A stretch of DNA of 64,000 nt from Aquimarina sp. Aq78 (GCF_900299525.1 NZ_OMKA01000003.1:496001-560000); one strand, 5' to 3'. Positions 53,246 to 62,085 are shown, counted from the stretch's first letter. Made by a program: numbers and translations. The notes: generated from the letters alone by a model not told the origin.

Positions 53246-54994
53246 TCACAACCGTTTTGCTTGTATTTCTTCTCCATTCTCAATAAGAGTCAAACTTTCT
53301 ACTTTACCATCATCATTTTTATTGAACCGAATATTAGTATTCATTTTTTCTAGAAAGAACTCTTCATTCGATACTGCAAACATTGGCATAGAACTCCGAC
53401 CAGTGGGTTGAACAATTAATTTATCGTTTTCATAAGTTACAGTTAGTACAAACCCTGGTTTAAGTTCATATTTTCCTACATAACTTTTTAGGATAGAATT
53501 ATCAACAACAGCTTCTTTTTTTGTTTTTACTTCAACCTTAATACCAAGCTCTGCTAATGATTTAATTGATGCAGTAAGTGAAGGATCAAGTTCATATGCT
53601 TTTTGATATGCTTTAATTGCTTTTTCTTTATCTCCTTTTTTCTTATATCCATCACCCAGAGAATCCCAAAGATTACCATTATCTGGAAATAACTGAACAT
53701 TGAACCTAAATAACTCTATTGCCCAATCAGGATTTTCCTCTTGCCTTAACATCATATATCCTATATCATTAAGAGTATCTCCATTTCTCAAATCAGAGCT
53801 ATATTCTTTTTTGATCATTGCAGTTAACACATTTGACTGATTTATTTTATTTTTCTTTATAAAATCAAATACAAAAAAGTTAATATTTTTTTTAATTGGT
53901 TTTGGTTGATAATCTGTATTAAAAATCATTTTTTCTATAGGCCATGCAAGTTCTACTTCTCTACTGGTCGCATTTGTAAAAAATATAATTATCACATCTT
54001 CTTTGGGAAGCCATATAAAATCATGGAAAAATATACGATTTCCTCCGTTATGACTTATAATTTTTGTGTTTCTATCTGAATTAAAAATTGCCCATCCATA
54101 AGCATAATGACTAGATCTGCTTTCCTGCTCTGGAGTATATGGTGTAGTCAATATTTTTGTTAGTGGTTTTGATAAGATCTTATTAGATTTTAGGGCCAAA
54201 TACCATTTATACATATCTTCGGGTGTAGAATGAATTCCTCCATTTCCTTTTAGAGTCCATGATACTTTATCTCCCGCTTTATGAAATCGTTCAATCATCG
54301 TTCCTACAGGTACAACATTATTCATATAACCACTTGCAATCATCTTTTTATCCCAGTCAGGGATAAAATATCCTGTTTGTTTCATACCTGCAGGCTTGAA
54401 CAAATATTCATTTAAAAAACTCTCATACTCCTGTCCAGAAATCAATTCGATAATTCGTGCTAGTATACTATAGCCTGCATTAGAATATCTGTATTTTAAT
54501 CCCGGTTTCTGAATTAATTCTGTTTCAAACAAAGTCTTAAAAAATTGCGTTCTGGGTATATAATCAAAATCTCCCTCACCGATTACATCAATTAGTCCTG
54601 ATGTATGGGTTAATAACTGATGAATCGTAATGTTTTTTTTATCATTTGGCAGATCAATGAAAAACATGCTCAGAGGATCGGTTACCTTTATTTTATTAAA
54701 CTCGACCAGTTTTAATATAGCAGTAGCTGTAAATTGTTTCGTTGTAGATCCTATTGTAGCAACTGTATTCGGTGAATACAAAATATCATCTTCTCTATTT
54801 GCTAAACCATACCCTTTATTAAGAATAATTCTTCCTTGTTTAGCTACCAAAACACTTCCTGAAAATCCATTTGAGACACTTCTATTTAAGTAATTATCTA
54901 TTTTTCTAATGATATATTCATCTTTTTGTGCACATGAAGTAGTCCATCCTGATAATATAATGAGACTAATTAAGGTTAAAAATGCTCTTTTCAT
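53246..54994 (-). CDS. Class C beta-lactamase-type serine hydrolase with TPR
   Basis: A 582-residue lipoprotein (TTSC, Cys21). The serine hydrolase domain (about 30-370) has the SxxK motif Ser83-Thr-Thr-Lys86, YxN at Tyr170-Ser-Asn172 and the third motif HNGG near 345. TPR-like helices follow (about 430-490, WDSLGDGYKKKGDKEKAIKAYQKAYELDP), then a C-terminal beta domain similar to those behind other such hydrolases (SYVGKYELKPGFVLTV). These proteins may act as DD-peptidases or esterases; beta-lactamase activity should not be assumed. It lies downstream of a small membrane protein and an ECF module and may belong to their regulon. Confidence 0.88.
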   Translation of the reverse strand: MKRAFLTLISLIILSGWTTSCAQKDEYIIRKIDNYLNRSVSNGFSGSVLVAKQGRIILNKGYGLANREDDILYSPNTVATIGSTTKQFTATAILKLVEFNKIKVTDPLSMFFIDLPNDKKNITIHQLLTHTSGLIDVIGEGDFDYIPRTQFFKTLFETELIQKPGLKYRYSNAGYSILARIIELISGQEYESFLNEYLFKPAGMKQTGYFIPDWDKKMIASGYMNNVVPVGTMIERFHKAGDKVSWTLKGNGGIHSTPEDMYKWYLALKSNKILSKPLTKILTTPYTPEQESRSSHYAYGWAIFNSDRNTKIISHNGGNRIFFHDFIWLPKEDVIIIFFTNATSREVELAWPIEKMIFNTDYQPKPIKKNINFFVFDFIKKNKINQSNVLTAMIKKEYSSDLRNGDTLNDIGYMMLRQEENPDWAIELFRFNVQLFPDNGNLWDSLGDGYKKKGDKEKAIKAYQKAYELDPSLTASIKSLAELGIKVEVKTKKEAVVDNSILKSYVGKYELKPGFVLTVTYENDKLIVQPTGRSSMPMFAVSNEEFFLEKMNTNIRFNKNDDGKVESLTLIENGEEIQAKRL

Positions 54995-55103
54995 GATTAT
55001 TTTATTTTTTTTCTGTAGTTAATATTAAGACGTATTTTTCCGGGCTCTTCTGGAGAGCCATGTATAAAATTGCCGTGTTTTTGATTTTAATTTCTAAGAA
55101 GTA

Positions 55104-55478
55104 TTACTTACCAAGCCGTTTCAAATACCAGAAATAGAGTAAAAAGCTTACCGAAATACAGATAGCCATTATAGCAAAAGAATGTATCCCTAAAGGCAGT
55201 GTATAGTTGACAATAAATAATCCAATCCCTACACTCATCAAAATGGCAAACCATTTAATATTGATATGATGATCATCTGATTTTCTTTGTAGAATAGAAG
55301 AGACAATACTTTCAGATATTCCTTTATCCAGGATTTTATTTTTCAGCTTATGCTCCAATATTTTTCTTATAATTAACAACACAAAGAGCATTACCAAAAC
55401 AATGATAAAAATAAAAACACCCATTTTTATAAAATCTGAATCTATATATTGTGCTGGAGTAATAAATATTGAGTTCAT
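55104..55478 (-). CDS. Small membrane protein, DUF6249-like
   Basis: A 124-residue protein with three hydrophobic helices (about 20-42, 76-94 and 97-117) and a charged loop with LDKGISESIVSSILQRKSDD between the first and second. The pattern of a membrane anchor followed by an amphipathic helical segment resembles DUF6249 proteins, which often stand beside ECF sigma modules. An ECF-type promoter (TGCAAC-N17-GTCTAA) lies 31-59 bases upstream, shared with the neighbouring sigma gene. Function unknown. Confidence 0.72.
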   Translation of the reverse strand: MNSIFITPAQYIDSDFIKMGVFIFIIVLVMLFVLLIIRKILEHKLKNKILDKGISESIVSSILQRKSDDHHINIKWFAILMSVGIGLFIVNYTLPLGIHSFAIMAICISVSFLLYFWYLKRLGK

Positions 55479-55508
55479 AGCCTATATCTTTTTTATGTTT
55501 ATATGGGA

Positions 55509-55537
55509 TTAGACAACTAGTCCCACTAAATGTTGCA
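55509..55537 (-). promoter_or_regulatory. Putative ECF promoter of the DUF6249-like gene
   Basis: On the minus strand TGCAAC, 17 bases, GTCTAA. The elements and the spacing are the same as at 56601-56629 before the sigma gene. It lies 30 bases upstream of the ATG at 55478. Confidence 0.6.
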
Positions 55538-55546
55538 ATCCTTTTA

Positions 55547-55990
55547 TTAATACTTCAACATATTTATTTTTTTATAGTATGATCTATACATATCCAGGCC
55601 AAGAAACAACGAAATCAGGATCGCTATACTAAGGATAAAATAGTTTGAGATCGTAATATTGGTACTAAATACATTACTGAATACGTCTCTAAAAATATAA
55701 ATGGTAAAAAAAGCAGCTCCCAGACTCATTATAATTATAAGACAGAGCATATAATTATAGATTGGCTCTTTTTTAGAGAAAGCTAACCGATCTAAGACCA
55801 ATTCTGTTAAATTAAATTCTAGCTCAGGTTCTGGTTGAGATTTAAGTTCTCTAGATAATAGCAAATAACTTTCTGAAACCTTTTTACATACTTCGCATGA
55901 ATTAATATGTTCAATATTATCACTACTACAATTTGATTTGTCAAAAGTATATTTCTGAATATCTTTATCATACAGATGTTGCATCTTCAT
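55547..55990 (-). CDS. Membrane anti-sigma factor candidate
   Basis: A 147-residue protein. The N-terminal 45 residues contain HINSCEVCKK, which fits the HxxxCxxC zinc-binding anti-sigma motif. Two transmembrane helices follow (about 80-100 and 112-132). The start overlaps the sigma gene stop by 4 bases (ATGA), the usual arrangement for a sigma/anti-sigma pair. It probably holds the sigma factor at the membrane until a signal arrives. There is no large periplasmic sensor domain. Confidence 0.78.
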   Translation of the reverse strand: MKMQHLYDKDIQKYTFDKSNCSSDNIEHINSCEVCKKVSESYLLLSRELKSQPEPELEFNLTELVLDRLAFSKKEPIYNYMLCLIIIMSLGAAFFTIYIFRDVFSNVFSTNITISNYFILSIAILISLFLGLDMYRSYYKKINMLKY

Positions 55991-56583
55991 AGTTCTTCTT
56001 TTTTATAGTTAAGTAATAGGTTCTCTTTTAGTTTTTTTCTAGCTCTATACAAATAATTCTTTACCGTTCCTTTTGGTAAATCAGTAATTTCTGTAATTTC
56101 TGCATAACTTAATTCTTCATTATGATAAAGTGTAATCAGGGTTTTGTATAAAGGAGATAGTTTCTCTATTGCTAAGGTGAGTATTTGGGAACGTTCTTTC
56201 TTAAAAACGTATGATTCTGTCTGATTATCAGAGTAACAAAATGTATTAACACTTATTTTTTCCCAAAGTTCTTTTTCCTCGTTTTTATCTATATCCAGAA
56301 TTGGTATTTTTTTCTTTTTCAGATAGTTTAGGCAAGTGTTATATGTTATGGTTGCGATCCAGGTAGATAACTTAGCGTTAAATTTAAAACTTTCTAACTT
56401 ATCATAAACTTTCAAATATACTTCTTGTGCCAGGTCCTTTCTGTCTTCTGGGTTTTTGACCATCTTATAAATGATCTGGATAACTAAACCTTTAGTGTTG
56501 GAAATAATGGTTTCAAATGCTATAGAATCACCATCTAATACCCTCTTAATCAAAACTCTATCTATTGCTCTTTTTTGTTCCAT
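55987..56583 (-). CDS. ECF sigma-70 factor, second module
   Basis: The ATG at 56583 gives 198 residues; a TTG five codons upstream is less likely. Region 2 has MVKNPEDRKDLAQEVYLKVYDKLESF and region 4 has LSPLYKTLITLYHNEELSYAEITEITDLPKGTVKNYLYRARKKL (motif at about 140-183). It is followed by an anti-sigma gene overlapping by 4 bases. An ECF-type promoter at 56601-56629 suggests that it transcribes its own gene, and the identical site at 55509-55537 suggests control of the DUF6249-like gene. Confidence 0.92.
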   Translation of the reverse strand: MEQKRAIDRVLIKRVLDGDSIAFETIISNTKGLVIQIIYKMVKNPEDRKDLAQEVYLKVYDKLESFKFNAKLSTWIATITYNTCLNYLKKKKIPILDIDKNEEKELWEKISVNTFCYSDNQTESYVFKKERSQILTLAIEKLSPLYKTLITLYHNEELSYAEITEITDLPKGTVKNYLYRARKKLKENLLLNYKKEEL

Positions 56584-56600
56584 ATAGCCCAATATCAAGA

Positions 56601-56629
56601 TTAGACAGTCTATGTAAAAAAAGGTTGCA
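56601..56629 (-). promoter_or_regulatory. Putative autoregulated ECF promoter
   Basis: On the minus strand TGCAAC (56629-56624), 17 bases starting with a C and a T-run, then GTCTAA (56606-56601), 17 bases before the sigma ATG. The AAC then T-run and GTC elements are typical for ECF promoters. A second GTGCAA copy stands 24 bases further upstream. Confidence 0.6.
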
Positions 56630-56662
56630 CATTATCATGTGTTTTTTGTTGCACTTCAAATA

Positions 56663-57838
56663 TTATAAAAAATCACAGCTCGTATTGTTCATTACTGATT
56701 TACCAAAATGTGCCTTTATATCTATATCGGTCATGGGTTGTAAAACTCCATATACTATCTCTTTATAAATTTTATTTGTTAAGGAATTGGGTGATAAAAA
56801 TTTTGACCCCATTATATACCTTACCTTATTAATAATTTCTTCAGAAAAATGTGTCGAAAAATACTTTGCTACTACAGAGGCCTCAAATATTTTGTCTAAT
56901 GATGCCTTATTTCCTTTTTCAAAATTTGCTAGTTTAGTTCCTGCGTTCTCACATAGCATATATCCCGTTTTGTATTTTATCATTAACTCCCCAAGACTAT
57001 CAAGGAAGTTATCTGACTCAGATAATTTTTTATCATTTTTAATCTTTTTTTGACTAAACGCTTTTAAATGCGAAATCACACAGAACGCTGCTCCCAAATA
57101 AGAACCAGGCACCAGTGCCTGGAACCATGATCTTTGATAAATCAAAAGTTCACATCTTTCTTCATTTGTAGTATCCAATTTAATAACATTGGTACTACTC
57201 ACTACTAAATTTTTGAACGTAACTGATTTTGTAAACGATCCTTTCATTGTATCTCCAAATACAGCTTCTTCAAATTCAATTTTATCATCATTTGCAGGTA
57301 GAAAAAATACTGCCTTAGTTCCATTAGTTAATGTTGCTGTGAATACTAAATAATCGGCTACACCAGATAATGACATATATGGGGATCGACCATTTATTAT
57401 ATAAACGTTTCTTTTTTTTTGCGCCACTATACCTTTGTTACCAGAAGTCTCTTTAAAAGTTCGTACCGATCCGGTATTGGCAATCAATATTTGGTCTTTT
57501 TCTATCTTTTTTAGTAAAACTTCTCTTTTCCAATATTGTATACTTTTCTTCGAAAAAGGGAAAGAAGATAATGATGCCAGAATATAATAATGCATAGATA
57601 AAGCAACAGACACGGGAATTGATATTTCACCAATCCTGTGCAAAATTCTGAAGCATTCTTGATAAACTATTTCTGTATTTTTCTCATGACAAGGAATAAA
57701 GGGTAGTCTTGTTGTTTTTATAAACACATAGAATTCTTTATAGTTTTTGGTCTTCTCAACTTCATAGAGTTTATCGCACACTTTTTCAAGTTCGGTTTTT
57801 CTAATAACTTCTTGATTATCTATTATCATGTTCTTCAT
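56663..57838 (-). CDS. Acyl-CoA dehydrogenase-like protein
   Basis: The ATG at 57838 gives 391 residues; a TTG at 57868 would add ten. The middle part resembles the acyl-CoA dehydrogenase beta-domain: ANTGSVRTFKETSGNKGIVAQ, YIINGRSPYMSLSGVADYLVFTATL, FGDTMKGSFTKSVTFKNLVV. The C-terminal half is helical with ALVPGSYLGAAFCV and ends GVLQPMTDIDIKAHFGK. It is divergent from catabolic enzymes and no catalytic base can be identified by eye, so the substrate is open (a flavin monooxygenase of the same fold is possible). Its start region carries a weak copy of the leader found before the next five genes. Confidence 0.7.
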   Translation of the reverse strand: MKNMIIDNQEVIRKTELEKVCDKLYEVEKTKNYKEFYVFIKTTRLPFIPCHEKNTEIVYQECFRILHRIGEISIPVSVALSMHYYILASLSSFPFSKKSIQYWKREVLLKKIEKDQILIANTGSVRTFKETSGNKGIVAQKKRNVYIINGRSPYMSLSGVADYLVFTATLTNGTKAVFFLPANDDKIEFEEAVFGDTMKGSFTKSVTFKNLVVSSTNVIKLDTTNEERCELLIYQRSWFQALVPGSYLGAAFCVISHLKAFSQKKIKNDKKLSESDNFLDSLGELMIKYKTGYMLCENAGTKLANFEKGNKASLDKIFEASVVAKYFSTHFSEEIINKVRYIMGSKFLSPNSLTNKIYKEIVYGVLQPMTDIDIKAHFGKSVMNNTSCDFL

Positions 57839-57871
57839 TTCTAAATATTGATTAGTGATTATAAGCAAACT

Positions 57872-58702
57872 TTACAGACGCGGAAGCCACATGCTCATGG
57901 TTGCAGCAAAAATCCCAATACCGGTTATGATGGTCAGAAAAAAAAGAAGGGTCGTCATAGCAAACTTACCTGTAGTACCACTTCGATCTTGTGCTCGAAG
58001 ATAGAGTTCTAGAATGGCTAGTGGCACTAGAAATTGACCAAACCCTAGGAATACGAGAAACGGCCCCTGAAACGTCTCTGGATCAAAACCAACTGGGCCA
58101 CCATTAATAAAAAGCCAAAACATTAATCCGATACGAAAAAACCAGACACCATTAGATACCAAAAACAACCTAAGTGCCCATCGTCTGTGGGTATTAAAAT
58201 CACGAGCAACGGCTGTGCGCCAAGACATAATAGCAAAAAACATAATCAAAAAAGCATTAATACTAACACTTACCTGACCAACAAGTCCGCCTATATTACC
58301 GCGAATCCAAATCATGTAAAGCCCATCAACACTAATCAATAATGCAGTGAAGATATAAATACGGCCATTCCATCGATGAAAAGCACGAGCATGGATACGA
58401 ATCTGAGGAATAAATTGAAGTGGCCCACCTACTATAATAATGATCGCTAATACAATATGCAAGGCAACGGCTAAATTCCCCATGGTTTCACCAGGAATAT
58501 ATCCATGAGGAAGAACTTCATTCCATTTCTCAAAATCTCCATGTACTGCAGAACTACCATAAAAGAAAGTTACATAATATGCAAAGATCCATTGACCAAT
58601 AACGGCTACAAGGAACCAAAACGTCACTGCAGTTCCCAGAGCTCTATCTGCTTTTACCGTTTTAGGTCGTGCTATACTGGCACTACTATTTTCTGATTTC
58701 AT
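57872..58702 (-). CDS. DUF2306 membrane protein
   Basis: A 276-residue integral membrane protein with about seven helices. Conserved polar residues sit in or near the helices: IVGGPLQFIPQIR, ARAFHRWNGRIYIF (about 108-121) and DFNTHRRWALRLFLVSNGVWFFR. This matches DUF2306, a family with His residues that recalls haem-binding membrane proteins, but no function is established that I know. It is preceded by leader repeat copy 5. The acyl-CoA dehydrogenase-like gene follows after 33 bases. Confidence 0.85.
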   Translation of the reverse strand: MKSENSSASIARPKTVKADRALGTAVTFWFLVAVIGQWIFAYYVTFFYGSSAVHGDFEKWNEVLPHGYIPGETMGNLAVALHIVLAIIIIVGGPLQFIPQIRIHARAFHRWNGRIYIFTALLISVDGLYMIWIRGNIGGLVGQVSVSINAFLIMFFAIMSWRTAVARDFNTHRRWALRLFLVSNGVWFFRIGLMFWLFINGGPVGFDPETFQGPFLVFLGFGQFLVPLAILELYLRAQDRSGTTGKFAMTTLLFFLTIITGIGIFAATMSMWLPRL

Positions 58703-58730
58703 TTTATTCGTTTTTTGATTGATGATGATA
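58703..58730 (-). repeat. Conserved leader repeat, copy 5 (before DUF2306 gene)
   Basis: On the minus strand the 20-base core ATCATCAATCAAAAAACGAA is present without change, followed by TAAA and the ATG at 58702. Confidence 0.85.
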
Positions 58731-58951
58731 TGATTAACACTTGTTTTTTTAATATTTAATATGAAAGACTTTCTTTGATTATAGAATAGCAGTCATTTGT
58801 TCTTTAATAATAAGTTCGTACTGTTAGAAATAATTGATTAAGACTATTGGAAGGAATTAAATCATTCTTATACTGCGGTCAAAAATTGCCAATAAGATTA
58901 TTAACCGTGTTTGTAGGATCGGTTTCTTAATCTATTCCCTTTTCATTAAAG

Positions 58952-59509
58952 TTAGCTTGTTCTTACCTTTTTTGATACAAGGTATAAGATACCGCCTCTC
59001 ACAAGTTTGTAGGTAATTACAAATACAATAGTCAATAAAACTCCTATTCCTATTGGTAGAATTCCTCCGAAAGTGTATGTCATTCCAATGATAAAACCAA
59101 GTAGGTACTCAGACCTGTATAATGGAATGAAAAATGATATTAGAAATAATCCAATCATCATATACTTTGGAAAATCCATATCAAGCGTAAAAAAGAGAGA
59201 AATCAACATTCCAAATAAAAGAGCTCCAATAAATCTATAAAGGATATTAGTCATGTTTTGGTGCACTCTCAACTTTTCGTTATTAACTATTCTTCGATGA
59301 ATGCGATATAACAGATACCAGATTAGTATAGGTAGAGCAATGATACTCCACCAATTTGATATACCTGGTAAGTCCGCACGATGAAGAATATGATGGGTTG
59401 GCACTCCCCCATGATAATAGTCCCAAATTAGATGTGTTCCTACCAATAGAGTTATTATTCCAGTAAAATAGATTCGAATTTCTAACTTCTTTTTTTCATT
59501 TGATTTCAT
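58952..59509 (-). CDS. Integral membrane protein of unknown function
   Basis: A 185-residue protein with about five hydrophobic segments. It has a basic start (MKSNEKKKLEIR) and a His-rich first loop, HLIWDYYHGGVPTHHILHRADLPG (about 21-44), whose His/Asp residues could bind a metal. I do not recognise the family. It is preceded by leader repeat copy 4. The gene downstream in the same direction is DUF2306, after a 249-base gap without clear coding content. Confidence 0.68.
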   Translation of the reverse strand: MKSNEKKKLEIRIYFTGIITLLVGTHLIWDYYHGGVPTHHILHRADLPGISNWWSIIALPILIWYLLYRIHRRIVNNEKLRVHQNMTNILYRFIGALLFGMLISLFFTLDMDFPKYMMIGLFLISFFIPLYRSEYLLGFIIGMTYTFGGILPIGIGVLLTIVFVITYKLVRGGILYLVSKKVRTS

Positions 59510-59544
59510 AACTATTCGTTTTCTGATTGATGATGATTGATGAT
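59510..59544 (-). repeat. Conserved leader repeat, copy 4
   Basis: The core is present with one change (ATCATCAATCAGAAAACGAA), followed by TAGTT and the ATG at 59509. The ATCATC part is extended by a further ATCATCA unit, which looks like a small local duplication. Confidence 0.85.
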
Positions 59545-59609
59545 AAGTCTCAAGCTTCTAACTTCTATCAAAAAGAAGTTAGAAACAGACAAAAAAAGTG
59601 TGATATAGG

Positions 59610-60062
59610 CTATCTAAATTTAAAAAGCTCCTTTATATAGTTTTTAAACACATATCCCCAAGGGATAACGATAAGGTCAATAGGAATTGCCATAAGAAAT
59701 GGTTTGAGAAATTCTTCTGAGGTCGAATCTAGTTGACCAGAAGACCATAAAGGATATGCAATACCTATGGCCCATACCGACTTATAAAATAATTGCAGTA
59801 ATAGTAAAGGCAGCATTTTTAAAGGATATCGTATTCCTAAGCCCATCAAAGTAGCATACGCAGCCCAAAAACTATAGGTAACTCCATCATAAGGACCCCA
59901 AACTTCGCTAGGGTTAATAATTTCTGTCCATGTACTATGCCCCAAAGTAAAAAAGGTAAGGAGATAAATAGCTCTCATAGCATACATATAGAACTTTGGT
60001 ACTTTTTTAATTTTCACAGACTCGTTTTCCAACGTGTTTGTGACAGCGTCTTTTGATTTCAT
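59610..60062 (-). CDS. Integral membrane protein of unknown function
   Basis: A 150-residue protein with about four hydrophobic segments after a polar N-terminus of 25 residues. Noticeable motifs are TLGHSTWTEIINPSEVWGPYDGVTYSFWAAYATLMGLGIRYPLKM (spread over about 40-84). No family is recognised. It is preceded by leader repeat copy 3 and followed by the 185-residue membrane protein gene after 100 bases. Confidence 0.68.
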   Translation of the reverse strand: MKSKDAVTNTLENESVKIKKVPKFYMYAMRAIYLLTFFTLGHSTWTEIINPSEVWGPYDGVTYSFWAAYATLMGLGIRYPLKMLPLLLLQLFYKSVWAIGIAYPLWSSGQLDSTSEEFLKPFLMAIPIDLIVIPWGYVFKNYIKELFKFR

Positions 60063-60093
60063 AATTGTTCGTTTTTTGATTGATGATGATGAT
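60063..60093 (-). repeat. Conserved leader repeat, copy 3
   Basis: Perfect core ATCATCAATCAAAAAACGAA preceded by two more ATC units and followed by CAATT and the ATG at 60062. Confidence 0.87.
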
Positions 60094-60147
60094 TTCTTAA
60101 AACTTAAAATATTCAGGTTTTAAAAATTTTATCTAGATATATGTATT

Positions 60148-60870
60148 TTAGCTGTTAGATACATACGTTGATTTGTCTTTTTTTGTGCCCATGATTAGTA
60201 GCCACAGACAAGAACCTATTTCTCCTATACTGGCAGGAAGCATAACAAAGGAGGGGATTTTGTAATTAGGAAAAAGTAATTCTCCACATACCGCTATCAA
60301 GTAACTAAAACAGCCGATCATCAACAAAATACCTAACGTTTTAGGAAGAAAACCTGATTTAAAAACCAGATACCCAAAAGGAAAGAGCCAAAGTCCCCAA
60401 AATACCTCAACAATAAGAATTCCATTATGATAAGACTCCAAAAGCAGCATTACCTGTGCTTGTAACTGTTCTGTAGTATACACTTTAAGATATTCTGCAT
60501 TACCAATTAATGAAAGAATATCAACTTTGTTTTGTATATTCAAATAAGAAATAGGAACACTAATGATAGCAAATACTACCATTAATATTGCAGAATTTTT
60601 ATGAACTGGTTTAAGCAATTTGTATAAAACTATCGGTAACATTATATAACATACATAGCTAATCAATCCACTTAAAATCCCCATTCGAAATAACAGTTCT
60701 GATGTAGCTATATTGTTAAATGTAATCGAGGCATCATCCCATACTATAAGTTTTGAGGGTACATACACTAGATTAAAGATTCCACTTAATACAACACTTA
60801 AATAAACTAGTCCTGCTATTCTTGCAGTCCTATTTTGTGCATGATAATCTTCGTTTTTTATTAAACTCAT
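60148..60870 (-). CDS. DUF4386 membrane protein
   Basis: A 240-residue protein with about six helices. The N-terminus AQNRTARIAGLVYLSVVLSGIFNLVYVPSKLI and the GFLPKTLGILLMIGCFSYL segment near residue 180 match DUF4386. The function of this family is not known; members occur in many Bacteroidota and Firmicutes as single small membrane proteins. It is preceded by leader repeat copy 2 and followed by the 150-residue membrane protein gene. Confidence 0.82.
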   Translation of the reverse strand: MSLIKNEDYHAQNRTARIAGLVYLSVVLSGIFNLVYVPSKLIVWDDASITFNNIATSELLFRMGILSGLISYVCYIMLPIVLYKLLKPVHKNSAILMVVFAIISVPISYLNIQNKVDILSLIGNAEYLKVYTTEQLQAQVMLLLESYHNGILIVEVFWGLWLFPFGYLVFKSGFLPKTLGILLMIGCFSYLIAVCGELLFPNYKIPSFVMLPASIGEIGSCLWLLIMGTKKDKSTYVSNS

Positions 60871-60898
60871 AATGTTTGTTTTTTGATTGATGATAATT
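60871..60898 (-). repeat. Conserved leader repeat, copy 2
   Basis: Core with one change (ATCATCAATCAAAAAACAAA), followed by CATT and the ATG at 60870. Confidence 0.85.
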
Positions 60899-61042
60899 GC
60901 CTTTTGAAAATATTGAGAACAAAATTCCTGTAGTAAAAAGTAATATCTATACTTAATACTGCTTATTTATATAGTTAGGTTATAGAATGAAATGTGTATT
61001 CTACATCTACATAACTACTTTGATTTATTATGTATGTTGTTT

Positions 61043-61477
61043 CTAAGCTTCTTGCTTAGGCCATTTCAAGGCATAGCGAATGATTAATAAACTCAGAGCG
61101 ATTTCTATTACCCCCAAAAACATATAGTATATTGTCCAGGGTGTAGGGTTTATCATCGTAAGAACCATTATAATAGTGTAAAGGCTACCAACAATGATAT
61201 TTAACCAGCGATTTATGTTTGGTTTTAGTAATAGAGACAATGAAATCATCATTGCAGGAATAGCCATACTTATTGCAAAAGCTAGAATTATAGTAGGAGT
61301 TGTCTCACCAATAGGGGTGACTTTAGCTATCATGTCTTCTATTGCTCCTGGAACGAATAAAGAGAAAAAATCTCCATAAATATAACACACAACAAGTGAG
61401 GTCCACAAGGCAGAAAGTTTTAGTTTTATATTGATTTTGTAATCTTCTAATATTCTGTTTTTTTTGATTAAATCCAT
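61043..61477 (-). CDS. DUF6326-like membrane protein
   Basis: A 144-residue protein with four helices. The N-terminus ILEDYKINIKLKLSALWTSLVVCYIYGDFFSLFVPG resembles DUF6326 proteins. No enzymatic residues are apparent. It is the first of the five membrane-protein genes with the shared leader (copy 1) and lies downstream of the GIN-domain gene with a gap of 50 bases. Confidence 0.75.
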   Translation of the reverse strand: MDLIKKNRILEDYKINIKLKLSALWTSLVVCYIYGDFFSLFVPGAIEDMIAKVTPIGETTPTIILAFAISMAIPAMMISLSLLLKPNINRWLNIIVGSLYTIIMVLTMINPTPWTIYYMFLGVIEIALSLLIIRYALKWPKQEA

Positions 61478-61508
61478 AATGTTCGTTTTTTGATTAATGA
61501 TAATAATT
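61478..61508 (-). repeat. Conserved leader repeat, copy 1
   Basis: Core with one change (ATCATTAATCAAAAAACGAA), followed by CATT and the ATG at 61477. The 3' half is identical to copy 3 up to the variable bases before ATG. Confidence 0.85.
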
Positions 61509-61527
61509 TAATTTTCTTCTCTATTGA

Positions 61528-62085
61528 TTAGTTAGAGAAATCAATTTCATTTGTATTTCCTTTTAATTTCACATTAGATCCAGGAGTAGCAGAGCATTTA
61601 ACCGACTCATATAACAGTTCGAGATTTCCATTACTATCATCTGTAAATTCCAGTATTAAATCTTTTCCGGAAACTGCTCCTTTTGTTTCGAAATATGATT
61701 CTGAGCTCACTTGTAGTGAATCCAATTGATGATTAGAAACAAATATTCTCACTGTATCTCCTTTTTCCTCTCTCTTTGTTTTTTCTATGATTAATTTTTT
61801 ATCCTTCACTTCGGTTTTAATATGGGTCATTAAATTTTCTGAGGCTTCTACTTTTACTTCAGTTATGCTATCTTGTTTAAAAAAAACTTCAATACCATGA
61901 CTAACTGATATCTTGCTAAACGCAGAAACAATTCTTGTTTCAGATATCATATTCTCGGTATATTGAATTGCATTCTCTAGAAGTTCTCCTTTCCTCACAT
62001 TATCATGTATAGAAAACTGGAAAGCCAGAAAAAAAAGAATAACAGCTCCTAATGCGACTATTACAATCCAGTTACTTGTCTTCAT
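61528..62085 (-). CDS. Membrane-anchored GIN-domain (DUF2807-like) protein
   Basis: A 185-residue protein with an N-terminal transmembrane anchor (about 5-23). The body has the DUF2807/GIN pattern: FSKISVSHGIEVFFKQDSITEVKVEASENLM (about 57-87), LIIEKTKREEKGDTVRIFVS and SLQVSSESYFETKG, forming a right-handed beta structure. Such domains occur with ABC/GntR cassettes and may sense envelope state or act in adhesion. Its start overlaps the GntR gene stop by 14 bases. Confidence 0.82.
   Translation of the reverse strand: MKTSNWIVIVALGAVILFFLAFQFSIHDNVRKGELLENAIQYTENMISETRIVSAFSKISVSHGIEVFFKQDSITEVKVEASENLMTHIKTEVKDKKLIIEKTKREEKGDTVRIFVSNHQLDSLQVSSESYFETKGAVSGKDLILEFTDDSNGNLELLYESVKCSATPGSNVKLKGNTNEIDFSN

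Noticed and set aside
55043..55059. Hairpin GGCTCT/AGAGCC before the serine hydrolase gene
   Set aside because: No T-run on either strand and a 6-bp stem; could be RNA structure in the leader, but nothing further supports a regulatory element.
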